Program-made: the position numbers and the translations under genes
Assembly (NCBI RefSeq): GCF_014269395.1
Contig: NZ_JACOGK010000010.1
Span: 1 to 64,000 of the forward strand
DNA length: 64,000 bases
Origin: Megasphaera hominis
Lineage (GTDB): Bacteria > Bacillota > Negativicutes > Veillonellales > Megasphaeraceae
Direction of reading: 5' to 3'
The notes under the pieces: generated by a model
Told to the model about the DNA's origin: nothing
The model's input: only the letters and a program-made list of their open reading frames with translations
Database searches by the model: none
In this document: piece after piece, positions 44,424 to 53,247 of the stretch
Layout of the letters: each line of letters starts with the position of its first letter
Numbering within the stretch: the stretch's first letter is position 1

Positions 44424-45542
44424 GAATACATAATTACCATAGGCCAGGCCTTTTTCTGTCAAAGCATAGCCGCGGCGCGTCTGCTGTAAGAGCCCTTGTG
44501 TTACCAAGGGGGCAAGCACCGTGCCGAATTCGGCCTCTACAGTCGTACCAAACTGGTCTTTAAAGGCCTTAGCATCGATGCCGTCACGCATCCGCAAGGC
44601 GAGGAAGCAATAATCCTCCGGGCCGCGCTTGGCATCGATTTCAACACGTTCCCCTATAAGTGACGCCTGACCGGCCAGGCGGATATATTGGGGAATGTTG
44701 GCAATATGGGCCTGGCGGCAGTTGTGCCAAAAGGAGTGAGCCGTCACACCGGCACTCACATAGGGCACGTACTGCCAGTATTTCGTATTATGCCGCGACC
44801 GGTTCCCCGGCCGGGCATAGCTGGAAATTTCATAGTGTTCGAAACCGGCAACTTCCATGGCCGCGTGTACGGCCTGGCCCATAGTTTCGACGCAGTCATC
44901 AGGCGGCAGCTCCAGCGTCCCCGTCGTCACATCATGATAAAAAGGCGTGCCTTCTTCCAGGATGAGACTGTAAATGGAAGCGTGCGTAAGGGGCAGGGCC
45001 AGAAGCTCTTTTAGGTCAGCGTCGACGTCGCGCAGGTTCTGTCCCGGCAGGCCGTACATGAGGTCCGCCGAAAGGTTATCAATACCTGCGTTTTTTGCTG
45101 CCCAAATAGCTGCCTTCCCTTCATCTGCCGTGTGGATACGGCCCAGGGTCCTCAGGAGGCCCGGCTGAAAGGACTGGATGCCGATACTCAGACGGTTGAT
45201 ACCGAGCCCGGCCAAGCCTTTGGCATAGGCTGCCGTCAGGCTGTCCGGATTGGCTTCGAACGTGATTTCTGCCCCGCCGGTGACGGCAAAATAGTGCCGC
45301 ACGGCCGTCAGGATCTCTTCTACCTGAGAGAGGCTGAGGAGCGACGGCGTTCCGCCACCGAAGTAGACCGTATCGAGCGCCGTGCCGGCACTGCCGGGAT
45401 GATCCCGGTCGCTGTCAGCAATTTCCCGGCACAAGGCTTTGACGTACGGCGCGATGTAATTATCTACACCGCCGTACGAAGGAAAATCACAGTAGCGGCA
45501 TTTCTGCCGGCAGAAAGGAATGTGGATGTATAATCCTGTCAT
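44406..45542 (-). CDS. hemW: radical SAM heme chaperone HemW
   Basis: HemN-like without coproporphyrinogen oxidase activity. The motif is YIHIPFCRQKCRYCDF (CxxxCxxC), with YFGGGTPSLL, EANPDSL, NRLSIGIQSF and DLMYGLPGQ, plus a C-terminal HemN_C domain. At 378 aa it matches HemW. The extra Cys after CxxxCxxC that HemN has is absent (CDF). It starts in a 1-nt overlap with the lepA stop, the usual lepA-hemW order in Firmicutes. Confidence 0.93.
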   Translation of the reverse strand: MTGLYIHIPFCRQKCRYCDFPSYGGVDNYIAPYVKALCREIADSDRDHPGSAGTALDTVYFGGGTPSLLSLSQVEEILTAVRHYFAVTGGAEITFEANPDSLTAAYAKGLAGLGINRLSIGIQSFQPGLLRTLGRIHTADEGKAAIWAAKNAGIDNLSADLMYGLPGQNLRDVDADLKELLALPLTHASIYSLILEEGTPFYHDVTTGTLELPPDDCVETMGQAVHAAMEVAGFEHYEISSYARPGNRSRHNTKYWQYVPYVSAGVTAHSFWHNCRQAHIANIPQYIRLAGQASLIGERVEIDAKRGPEDYCFLALRMRDGIDAKAFKDQFGTTVEAEFGTVLAPLVTQGLLQQTRRGYALTEKGLAYGNYVFSRFIR

Positions 45543-47344
45543 TATTTATCATCTACCTGAAGAACAGCCATGAATGCTTCCTGCGGGATTTCTACACTGC
45601 CTACCTGCTTCATGCGCTTCTTTCCTTCCTTCTGTTTTTCCAGAAGTTTACGTTTACGGGAAATATCGCCACCGTAGCACTTGGCCAGGACGTCCTTGCG
45701 CAGGGCTGCTACGTTTTCACGGGCAATGATCTTATTGCCAATAGCCGCCTGGATTGGGATTTGGAAAAGCTGGCGCGGAATAAGGCTGCGCAGCTTTTCG
45801 ACGAGGGCCCGGCCACGGCGGGCAGCAAATTCTTTATGAACGATGACGCTCAGGGCATCGACGACTTCGCCGTTAATGAGGATATCCATCTTCACCATAG
45901 GCGACGTCTGATAACCGTTGAGCTCGTAGTCCAGGGATGCATAACCGCGGGTCGACGATTTGAGGACATCGAAGTAATCGTAGAGGATTTCGCACAAGGG
46001 CAGGTCGTAGATCAGGGACACACGCGTTTCATCGAGATAGTCCATGGTCAGATACTGGCCGCGGCGGTTCTGGGAAATTTCCATAACCGTGCCGACCATG
46101 TCCTTAGGGATGATGATAGTCGTCTTGACGAAGGGTTCTTCAATGTGATCGACCTTGGTCATATCCGGCATGAGAGACGGGTTGTCTACTTCCACCATCG
46201 TACCGTCTGTGCAGTAGACGTGGTAAATAACGGACGGCGCCGTCGTAATGAGGCTCAGGTTGTATTCCCGTTCCAGGCGTTCCTTGACGACGTCCATGTG
46301 CAGGAGGCCTAAGAAGCCACAGCGGAAGCCAAAGCCCAGGGCCGTCGACGTTTCCGGTTCAAAGAGGAGCGCCGCATCATTGAGGTGCAGCTTTTCCAGG
46401 GCATCGCGGAGGTTATCATATTCGTTTGTTTCCACCGGATAAAGGCCGCAGTAGACCATAGGCGTAGCCTTGCGGTAGCCCGGCAAGGGAGCAGACGCAG
46501 GATTTTCGGCCAAGGTCACTGTATCACCGACACGGCAGTCGCGCACGTTTTTCATGCTCGCCGCGAAGTAACCGACACTGCCGCATTCGAGGCTGCCTGT
46601 AGGCCGCATCTGCGGAATAAAGACGCCTGTTTCCGTCACTTCAAATTCCATGCCCGTCGCCATCATGCGGATGCGGTCACCTGTTTTGAGGCTCCCTTCC
46701 ATGATGCGGATGTTGGCAATGGCCCCTTTGTAGGAATCGAAATGGGAATCAAAAATGAGGGCCCGCAAGGGCTTGTCGGCTGCGTCTTCCGGTGCCGGAA
46801 TGCGCTGCACGATGGCTTCGAGAACTTCTTCAATGCCGTAGCCCGTCTTGGCGCTGACTTCGATGGCGTCACTGGCGTCGAGACCTATGACGTCTTCGAT
46901 TTCCTTGCGTACCCGTTCGGGGTCGGCGCTGGGCAGGTCGATTTTGTTGATGATGGGAATGATTTCCAGGTCGTGCTCGAGGGCCAAATAAACGTTGGCC
47001 AGCGTCTGGGCTTCTACGCCCTGCGTGGCATCGACGATAAGCAGTGCGCCGTCACAGGCGGCGAGGCTGCGCGATACTTCATAGTTAAAATCGACGTGCC
47101 CCGGTGTGTCGATAAGGTTGAGGATATACTGATGGCCGTCTTTGGCGTCATAAACCAGACGCGCCGACTGAGCCTTAATGGTAATACCCCGTTCCCGTTC
47201 GAGATCCATCGTGTCGAGCAGCTGGTCTTCCATTTCCCGTTTCGAAACGGTGCCGGTCTTTTCCAGCAGGCGGTCGGCCAATGTCGATTTACCATGGTCA
47301 ATATGAGCGATAATGGAAAAATTACGAATATATTTAGTTGCCAC
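45542..47344 (-). CDS. lepA: elongation factor 4 (back-translocase)
   Basis: Translational GTPase with [18 protein letters not shown] (G1), [18 protein letters not shown] and [10 protein letters not shown]. The LepA-specific C-terminal domain ends [16 protein letters not shown]. At 600 aa it is standard. Start is GTG 47344. It lies 24 nt after mnmA. Confidence 0.96.
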   Translation of the reverse strand: MATKYIRNFSIIAHIDHGKSTLADRLLEKTGTVSKREMEDQLLDTMDLERERGITIKAQSARLVYDAKDGHQYILNLIDTPGHVDFNYEVSRSLAACDGALLIVDATQGVEAQTLANVYLALEHDLEIIPIINKIDLPSADPERVRKEIEDVIGLDASDAIEVSAKTGYGIEEVLEAIVQRIPAPEDAADKPLRALIFDSHFDSYKGAIANIRIMEGSLKTGDRIRMMATGMEFEVTETGVFIPQMRPTGSLECGSVGYFAASMKNVRDCRVGDTVTLAENPASAPLPGYRKATPMVYCGLYPVETNEYDNLRDALEKLHLNDAALLFEPETSTALGFGFRCGFLGLLHMDVVKERLEREYNLSLITTAPSVIYHVYCTDGTMVEVDNPSLMPDMTKVDHIEEPFVKTTIIIPKDMVGTVMEISQNRRGQYLTMDYLDETRVSLIYDLPLCEILYDYFDVLKSSTRGYASLDYELNGYQTSPMVKMDILINGEVVDALSVIVHKEFAARRGRALVEKLRSLIPRQLFQIPIQAAIGNKIIARENVAALRKDVLAKCYGGDISRKRKLLEKQKEGKKRMKQVGSVEIPQEAFMAVLQVDDK

Positions 47345-47368
47345 GTTTACCTTACTCCTCTACAACAA

Positions 47369-48454
47369 TCAGATGATAACACCGCCACCCAGGACGCGTT
47401 CGCCTGTTTCGCGGTCATACAATACGAGGGCCTGTCCGGCCGTTACAGCCCGCTGGGGCTTTGCAAATTCTACGCGCAGGCCGCCTTTTTCCGGGTAAAC
47501 CGTGCACGGCGCTTCCGGCGCGGCATAGCGAATCTTGCCCAGTGCTTCAAAGGGTCCTTGCGGAGCCCCTTCGACCCACGATACGTCGTCGGCTTTCACT
47601 TCCGTACGGAAGAGGTCCTGTTCCCCGCCGACGATGACCCGGTTGTGCGGCACGTCGAGGGCGACGACATAATAGGGGCCGCCGGGACCGCCCAAGTGGA
47701 GGCCGCGGCGCTGGCCGATGGTATAGCAGGGAATGCCTTCATGACGGCCTACGACGTGACCTTGCAGATCGACGAAATCGCCAGGCTTAAAGGTCTGGGG
47801 CACCCGTTTTTTCAGGAAGCCCTTGTAGTCGTTATCGGGGATGAAGCAAATATCCTGGCTTTCCGGCTTATTGAAAACGGGCAGGCCGAATTTCTTGGCC
47901 AATTCCCGCGTTTCTGATTTTTCCAGAGCCGCCATGGGCAGCATGATGTGAGGCAAGAGGTCCTGCGTCAATTCATAGAGCACGTACGACTGGTCCTTGC
48001 GCCGGTCTGTGCCGCGCAGGAGCTCGTAGAGTCCTTTTTCTTCGTTGAAAACAATGCGTGCGTAATGGCCTGTAGCCAGGCTGTCAGCGCCAAACTGCTG
48101 GGCCTGCTGCCAAAGGAGGCCGAATTTGATGTGCTTATTGCAGGCAATGCAGGGATTCGGCGTCCGGCCCAGCGTATAGGACTGAACGAAGTAGTCGATG
48201 ACATCCTTGCGGAAGGGCTGACGGAAATCCAGTGTATAATGGGGTATGCCGATGACCGAAGCGACGGCTTTGGCATCGTCGACGGCCGAAAGGGAACAGC
48301 ACGAATGGACGTTTTCGACGGCCGGGCAGGAAGGATCTTCTTCCCACAGGCGCAGGGTAATGCCGATCACGTCGTAGCCCTGTTCTTTAAGCAGCGCTGC
48401 CGTGACGGAGCTGTCTACACCGCCACTCATGGCAACGGCAATGCGTTTAGTCAT
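47369..48454 (-). CDS. mnmA: tRNA-specific 2-thiouridylase
   Basis: Makes s2U34 in tRNA Lys/Glu/Gln with sulfur from a cysteine desulfurase. Motifs are AMSGGVDSSV (ATP loop), NPCIACNKHIKFG (first catalytic Cys), SQDICFIPD (second catalytic Cys) and YTIGQRRGL. At 361 aa it is normal. It starts 3 nt after the desulfurase stop, a pairing that fits direct sulfur relay. Confidence 0.95.
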   Translation of the reverse strand: MTKRIAVAMSGGVDSSVTAALLKEQGYDVIGITLRLWEEDPSCPAVENVHSCCSLSAVDDAKAVASVIGIPHYTLDFRQPFRKDVIDYFVQSYTLGRTPNPCIACNKHIKFGLLWQQAQQFGADSLATGHYARIVFNEEKGLYELLRGTDRRKDQSYVLYELTQDLLPHIMLPMAALEKSETRELAKKFGLPVFNKPESQDICFIPDNDYKGFLKKRVPQTFKPGDFVDLQGHVVGRHEGIPCYTIGQRRGLHLGGPGGPYYVVALDVPHNRVIVGGEQDLFRTEVKADDVSWVEGAPQGPFEALGKIRYAAPEAPCTVYPEKGGLRVEFAKPQRAVTAGQALVLYDRETGERVLGGGVII

Positions 48455-48457
48455 GGT

Positions 48458-49603
48458 TTATCTCCTTTTTGTAACGGGGTCAAGAATCTGTTGCAGCGCC
48501 TGGACGACCGTATCGATCTGGTCCGGCGTATTTTCTGTGCCAAAGGACACGCGGATGCTGCTGCGCAGCCACTTTTCGTCGACGCCCATGGCCCGCAGGA
48601 CGTGCGACGGTTCGACGGCGCCGGCTTCGCAGGCCGAGCCGGCAGAAACGGCAATGCCCTGCATATCGAGGGCAATGAGGACGATGGGGCTTTCCATGCC
48701 GTCGACGCTAAAGTCGATAATATTAGGCAAGGAACCCTCTAAGGTCCCGTTCAGGCGAAAGCGGGCATCACCTTTGATGAGGCCGTCGTAAAAGCGTTGC
48801 TTCAGCTGTGCTGCTGCGGCTATGCGCTGCGGCCGTTCTGCTTCCAAAAGAGCTACGGCTTCACCGAAGCCGACAATAGCGGCGACATTTTCCGTGCCCG
48901 CCCGCAGCCGATGCTCCTGCGGCCCGCCGTAAGCCTCTGACGTAAGCTGCAGGCCATGGCGGATATATAAGGCACCGATCCCTTTCGGACCGTAAATCTT
49001 GTGGCTACATAAGGTAAGCAGATCAATGTGTTCAGCCAAGGGCTGAATGGGTACATAGCCAAAGGCCTGGACGGCATCGACGTGAAAGGCAATGCCCTTG
49101 GCCGCTGCCAGTTCGCCAATGGCCCGGATGGGCTGGATCGTACCCGTTTCGTTATTGGCATACATGCAGGAAATGAGCACCGTGTCGTCGCGAATCGCAG
49201 CGGCTACATCGTCAATCCGGACGCGGCCCGCTGCATCGACTGGCAGCACAGTCAGGCTGTAGCCCTGCCGGGCCATAGCTTCAAAGGTATGTAAGACGGC
49301 CTGGTGCTCCACAGCGGTCGTAATGAGATGGCCCCCTTGAGGGAAATTAGCCCGCAAATAGCCGCGAATGGCCAGGTTATCCCCTTCTGTACCGCCACTG
49401 GTAAAGACTATATCGGCTGCTGCCACGCCCAGGCAATGAGCTACCTGCTGGCGTGCGCGCTGGACTGCCGCCCGGGCCTCTTGCCCAAAATAGTGCAGGC
49501 TCGACGGGTTTCCAAAGGCCGTTGTCAAATAAGGCATCATGGCATCTAAGACGCGCCGGTCAATAGGCGTCGCTGCAGCATGATCCAAATAAATGCGTTC
49601 CAT
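48458..49603 (-). CDS. iscS: cysteine desulfurase (IscS/NifS family)
   Basis: PLP enzyme that moves sulfur from cysteine. Motifs are YLDHAAATPI, TSGGTEGDNLAI, CSHKIYGPKGIG (PLP Lys) and SAGSACEAG (catalytic Cys in a flexible loop). At 381 aa it is the family length. It is first in the iscS-mnmA-lepA-hemW run, so tRNA thiolation is a likely job. No IscR gene or IscU gene is adjacent, and it could equally be named nifS. Confidence 0.9.
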   Translation of the reverse strand: MERIYLDHAAATPIDRRVLDAMMPYLTTAFGNPSSLHYFGQEARAAVQRARQQVAHCLGVAAADIVFTSGGTEGDNLAIRGYLRANFPQGGHLITTAVEHQAVLHTFEAMARQGYSLTVLPVDAAGRVRIDDVAAAIRDDTVLISCMYANNETGTIQPIRAIGELAAAKGIAFHVDAVQAFGYVPIQPLAEHIDLLTLCSHKIYGPKGIGALYIRHGLQLTSEAYGGPQEHRLRAGTENVAAIVGFGEAVALLEAERPQRIAAAAQLKQRFYDGLIKGDARFRLNGTLEGSLPNIIDFSVDGMESPIVLIALDMQGIAVSAGSACEAGAVEPSHVLRAMGVDEKWLRSSIRVSFGTENTPDQIDTVVQALQQILDPVTKRR

Positions 49604-49743
49604 ATATATTCAACTCCAACTTTCAATCTAAACATATTGAGTCTATTTTATATAATAGCATATATGGGACTGCATTGCCACTGTATCTACTATAGGAAGT
49701 GCCTGATTTTAAGAATTATTTCACAAGAGATCTATAAAACACC

Positions 49744-49772
49744 TTGAATTTATTTTTCATATGTGCTAATAT
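49744..49772 (+). promoter_or_regulatory. promoter of tRNA-Arg(CCG)
   Basis: TTGAAT (49744-49749), a 17-nt spacer and TAATAT (49767-49772), about 20 nt ahead of the tRNA. Confidence 0.6.
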
Positions 49773-49793
49773 ATTTGAGTACGTTATTGATAT

Positions 49794-49868
49794 GCGCCTA
49801 TAGCTCAGGGGATAGAGCACCGGTCTCCGGAACCGGGTGCGAAGGTTCGAATCCTTCTAGGCGCACCA
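49794..49868 (+). tRNA. tRNA-Arg (anticodon CCG)
   Basis: Full cloverleaf: acceptor GCGCCTA/TAGGCGC, D-arm GCTCAGGGGATAGAGC, anticodon arm CCGGT-CTCCGGA-ACCGG reading codon CGG, T-arm GAAGG-TTCGAAT-CCTTC and an encoded CCA. Confidence 0.96.
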
Positions 49869-49871
49869 CAT

Positions 49872-49910
49872 ATACGCAGTGTCACCACAGGTGATGCTGC
49901 GTATTTTTTT
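49872..49910 (+). terminator. terminator after tRNA-Arg(CCG)
   Basis: ATACGCAG.GTCACC / GGTGAT.CTGCGTAT stem followed by T7. Confidence 0.9.
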
Positions 49911-50048
49911 ATACTTCCCGGCACTACTAAGACAGTATATATAATAGTATTATAAGAAAAGAGAATTTTTTGTTTTTCTGTCTTTGCCCGAGGCGGCAAA
50001 AAAGAATGCACAGTCGTCCATATTGTGATAGACTATAACTGATACGCA

Positions 50049-50076
50049 AGGCAGGCCGCATCGTTACGACCTGCCT
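50049..50076 (+). other. hairpin in the leader of the AroD-like gene
   Basis: AGGCAGG / CCTGCCT arms with a 14-nt loop, 35 nt before ATG 50111. There is no T-run, so it is not a terminator. It may be an mRNA stabiliser or protein site. Confidence 0.4.
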
Positions 50077-50110
50077 CCTACGCAAGCATCTGATTGGAGG
50101 TACAGTTTTT

Positions 50111-50866
50111 ATGTCTAATTTAGCCAATATCCGTCTCAATAGAAAAAAGCCCCTCGTCTGCGTCCCCTGCGAAGGTGAAACCGTAGGCGATATTTGTTAC
50201 CGCTGCCAGCAGATCATGGAAGAACCACACGACCTGATCGAATTTAACGCCGGCAAATTCAACGGCATGCCCAATTTATCCCAGCTCTGGAATGCCCTGC
50301 TCATGATCGCTCAGGTCACGAAGGAAGAACCCTTTATCTTCACGTGCCATATAAAGGATTTGCCCGAATATTACCAGACCGAACGGGACTACCGCGACAT
50401 TCTCACCTTCTGTATCCGCAGCGGCCTGGCAGACATCATCGAAATGGATGAACACACCGATCCGGACACCCTCGCCGACCTGGCCGAACAGTGCAACGAC
50501 ACCGGCCTCATTCCCCTCATTGCTATTCATTTCGCTACGGCCCCGACGGCAGCTGCCGTGACAGAACGGCTCACGTCCCTGAGTGATCTGGAAACTCTGA
50601 ACTTCCGCATCACCTTCCCGGCAGCTACGGCAGACGATATCCGCACGGTCCAAGAAGGCGTACGCGATTTTCTCAGCGATAACTACGAATACAAGGTCGT
50701 CATCAATCCGACCGGTCCTGTAGCCAAAGCAGAACTGCTAGCAGGTAACACCTTCGACTCGCCGATTCTCTACACGGAAATTCACGGCGGTACAGACGAC
50801 CTGCCGTCGAGCCAGGAAATAACAGCAATCCTAAAAGAAAAAGGCATGGCCGTCAAAAAAGACTAA
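50111..50866 (+). CDS. degenerate type I 3-dehydroquinate dehydratase-like protein (251 aa)
   Basis: The whole length can be aligned by eye with AroD. KKPLVCVPCEGET is strand 1, DLIEFNAGKF matches D-LEWRVDHF, EEPFIFTCHIK matches KPLLFTFRSAK, YRDILTFCIRSGLADIIEMD matches the Y..L..A..SGLVDMID helix, LIAIHFATAPTAAAV matches the HDF-TP-EEIV region, and LAGNTFDSPILYTEIHGG...SSQEI matches the C-terminal LAGEVFGSA...APGQI. The Schiff-base Lys position (PKIAVMP) reads NFRITFP (Arg), and two substrate arginines are Asn and His. Normal dehydratase activity is unlikely. TTGGAGG ribosome site. Role unknown. Confidence 0.6.
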   Translation: MSNLANIRLNRKKPLVCVPCEGETVGDICYRCQQIMEEPHDLIEFNAGKFNGMPNLSQLWNALLMIAQVTKEEPFIFTCHIKDLPEYYQTERDYRDILTFCIRSGLADIIEMDEHTDPDTLADLAEQCNDTGLIPLIAIHFATAPTAAAVTERLTSLSDLETLNFRITFPAATADDIRTVQEGVRDFLSDNYEYKVVINPTGPVAKAELLAGNTFDSPILYTEIHGGTDDLPSSQEITAILKEKGMAVKKD

Positions 50867-50874
50867 GGACAAAG

Positions 50875-50921
50875 AAAAGCACGTTCATCCCGGAAAATAC
50901 TTCCACGATGAGCGTGCTTTT
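50875..50921. terminator. bidirectional terminator between the AroD-like gene and htpX
   Basis: 15-bp stem AAAAGCACGTTCATC / GATGAGCGTGCTTTT between convergent genes. Confidence 0.9.
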
Positions 50922-50931
50922 GTGTTTCCTG

Positions 50932-51783
50932 TTACCCGTGCAGTTCACGATCCAGTTCCTGTAACCGTTCGATCCGCTTTTCTGTAGGCGGGTGAGTGCT
51001 GAAGAGGTTCATGAGGCCGGAGCTGATTCCTGCAAAGGGATTGATGATGCACATGTGCGCGTTGGTTTTCGTCGCGCCCGGTAAGACGCGGTAATGGGCG
51101 TAGTTGTCAATTTTGGCAAGAGCCCGGGCCAGTGCCAGGGGATCATCGATCATGCGGCCCCCTTCTTCATCGGCCATGTATTCCCGCGTACGGCTGACAC
51201 CCATCTGGATAATCGTCGCCGCCAAAGGAGCTACGATGATCGTCACCAACAGGCCGACGATACCGCCGTTGTCGTCATCATCGCCGCGGCCAAAGATAGC
51301 CGACCACTGGGCAATATTGGCAATCCAGGCAATGACGCTGGCAAAGGTCGCTACGATGGTGCTGATGAGAATATCCCGGTGCAACACATGGGACATTTCA
51401 TGTGCTAAGACACCGCGGATTTCATCTTCGTCGAGCATATCCAGGATCCCTTCTGTCGCACAAACGGCTGCATGGGACGGACTGCGGCCTGTAGCAAAGG
51501 CGTTAGGCACTTCCGTCGGCATGATATAGACCCGCGGCATAGGCAGGTCAGCCCGTTTGGCCAAATCGGCTACGATATGATAGAGCCTGTGTTCAGGTCC
51601 TACAGGCTGGCAATGGTAGGCCCGCAAGACCATGGAGTCACTGAACCAGTACGAGAAGAAGTTCATGCCAATTGCTAAAATAAGCATCATGGTCATGCCA
51701 CGCGTACCGCCAAAGGCCCGGCCGATAAGCATCATCAAGACTGCCAACAAGGTCATCAAGAAAACGGTTTTTAAACGATTCAT
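50932..51783 (-). CDS. htpX: membrane zinc metalloprotease HtpX
   Basis: Inner-membrane protease of the M48 family for quality control of membrane proteins. Membrane segments lie at about 5-25 and 28-45, HEMSHVLHRD supplies HExxH, two further segments lie at about 150-200, and EYMADEEGGRM carries the third zinc ligand. At 283 aa it is typical. It has its own consensus promoter and GGAGAGG ribosome site. Confidence 0.93.
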   Translation of the reverse strand: MNRLKTVFLMTLLAVLMMLIGRAFGGTRGMTMMLILAIGMNFFSYWFSDSMVLRAYHCQPVGPEHRLYHIVADLAKRADLPMPRVYIMPTEVPNAFATGRSPSHAAVCATEGILDMLDEDEIRGVLAHEMSHVLHRDILISTIVATFASVIAWIANIAQWSAIFGRGDDDDNGGIVGLLVTIIVAPLAATIIQMGVSRTREYMADEEGGRMIDDPLALARALAKIDNYAHYRVLPGATKTNAHMCIINPFAGISSGLMNLFSTHPPTEKRIERLQELDRELHG

Positions 51784-51846
51784 ACAACCTCTCCTCTATT
51801 CCAAAAACATAATCAAAAGTCAAAAGGTAAAATATTGACTATCTAC

Positions 51847-51874
51847 ATTATAGCAAAACCTGGCATAATGTCAA
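51847..51874 (-). promoter_or_regulatory. promoter of htpX
   Basis: The minus strand reads TTGACA (51869-51874), a 16-nt spacer and TATAAT (51847-51852). Confidence 0.75.
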
Positions 51875-51890
51875 CTGATAGGACGACAAC

Positions 51891-52439
51891 CTATGCTTTT
51901 AAGACATGATTATTATAGCGCCGCAAGGTAACGGTGTAGTATCCATCTGCATCTTTCCGGCCATTAAAGCTGGTAACGATAGTCACGTCGTTCTGGACCC
52001 ATGTGATTTCGTCATCACTCTGGCTATAGGGGAAATCTTCCATATTGGAGTAAATCGTCGCAGCCAGGCGGTCGTACATTTTGCGGGCTATTTTGCGGTC
52101 GTTGCTCTTGAAATAGTTTTCAAAGGCAATGGTCTTTCCCTGAGGCGTACCGTTGGCCGTCGTGATGGACAGGCCTTCGATGATCGTCGCCTTCCCGTCC
52201 GTCGTCGTCCGTTCGGCCTTTTCCGACGTGCCATCGCTGGCGTAGAATGTCCAGTCCGGCAAGACAGCAAAGTTGCGGGCAAAATCGGCTTTCGGCATGG
52301 CCAGGTAGACCGTATTATAGGCTGTCAAGGGATGCTCGCTGACTTCATCAACAGACATATTGTAATCAAAGGCTCCGGCTGCAGCCGGCACTAAAGACAA
52401 GGCCAGCACAGCCGCAGCTGCATAATGTTTCCATTGCAT
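51891..52439 (-). CDS. hypothetical exported protein (182 aa)
   Basis: ATG 52439 is set by AAGGAGG and by the signal peptide it opens (MQWKHYAAAAVLALSLVPAAAGA, cut before FDYNMS). The mature domain of about 158 residues has AYNTVYLAMPKADFARNF, EGLSITTANG and a beta-rich end (WVQNDVTIVTSFNGRKDADGYYTV is one stretch, split here for description only). The family was not recognised. It is likely periplasmic and follows the site-2-type protease by 14 nt. Confidence 0.65.
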   Translation of the reverse strand: MQWKHYAAAAVLALSLVPAAAGAFDYNMSVDEVSEHPLTAYNTVYLAMPKADFARNFAVLPDWTFYASDGTSEKAERTTTDGKATIIEGLSITTANGTPQGKTIAFENYFKSNDRKIARKMYDRLAATIYSNMEDFPYSQSDDEITWVQNDVTIVTSFNGRKDADGYYTVTLRRYNNHVLKA

Positions 52440-52453
52440 ATAAAGGAACCTCC

Positions 52454-53080
52454 TTACAGAATGATGGCCTGGAGGATGACATAAAACAGGCCGTAGATAA
52501 AGCGTCCCAGCGGTACGAGGATGTAACTGAATACAGGCGTAGCCATGAGGACGATGAGGATTAAAAAGGTATACCGTTCCAGCTGGGCCAGCTTGTACGA
52601 CCATTCGTAAGGCAAAAAGACCGTAAGCAAATGGGAGCCGTCCAAGGGTGGCAGCGGGATGAGGTTGAAAATACCAAAGTTAATGTTGTAGAGAACGATG
52701 AGATTGAGGACCAGAATAAGTCCCTGCGTACCTACATTCAGGCGGTACAGGACCAGCTCCAGCGCCAAGGCCGCAAAGGCGAGGATAAAGTTGGCCAGCG
52801 GGCCAGCCAGGGAAACGCAAATTTCACCGGTACGCCAGTTGCGGAAATTCGAGCTGTTGATCATGACCGGTTTAGCCCAGCCAAAGCGGGCGATGAGGAG
52901 CATGATCAGACCGAGCGGGTCAATATGAGCTACCGGATTCAGGGTCAGCCGGCCCATCATCCGCGGCGTGTTATCCCCCATCTTATCGGCAATGAGGGCG
53001 TGAGCATATTCGTGAATGACCAGGGCCATGAGGAGACCGGGAATACCGGCTACCATTTCAAGCAGGTTAAAACCAAACAT
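52454..53080 (-). CDS. site-2-type (M50) membrane metalloprotease (208 aa)
   Basis: Start ATG 53080 (MFGFNLLEMVAG) follows AGGAGG; the longer frame has no support. HEYAHALIADKMGD supplies HExxH in a membrane segment, and NPVAHIDPLGL is the conserved N-P-x-x-H-x-D-P-x-G of the FwdX/M50 group. SLAGPLANF and LIPLPPLDGSHLL carry the remaining motifs (third ligand Asp). It lacks a PDZ domain, so it belongs with the small housekeeping M50 proteins of unknown substrate. Confidence 0.85.
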   Translation of the reverse strand: MFGFNLLEMVAGIPGLLMALVIHEYAHALIADKMGDNTPRMMGRLTLNPVAHIDPLGLIMLLIARFGWAKPVMINSSNFRNWRTGEICVSLAGPLANFILAFAALALELVLYRLNVGTQGLILVLNLIVLYNINFGIFNLIPLPPLDGSHLLTVFLPYEWSYKLAQLERYTFLILIVLMATPVFSYILVPLGRFIYGLFYVILQAIIL

Positions 53081-53203
53081 ATCATACCTCCTATGTATAG
53101 GCACTGCAATTTCTTTGAGTTTTTGGCATGTGTAAATAAAGTGCCTATTCTTATCATAACAGAAAGGCCCCGTGTGGTAAAGTGCCCTGTTCTCAGGAAA
53201 AAC

Positions 53204-53235
53204 AAAACTGCCACCCAAAGGGGCAGCAGTTTTTG
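53204..53235 (-). terminator. terminator after gnd
   Basis: AAAACTGC / GCAGTTTT stem with an inner CCC..GGG pairing and T-rich 3' flank, 13 nt past the stop. Confidence 0.75.
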
Positions 53236-53247
53236 GAGCATGTATCC

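Noticed and set aside
49983-50000. Hairpin TTTGCC/GGCAAA followed by A-run before the AroD-like gene
   Set aside because: It faces no gene end on the strand where the T-run would lie, so it is not called as a terminator.
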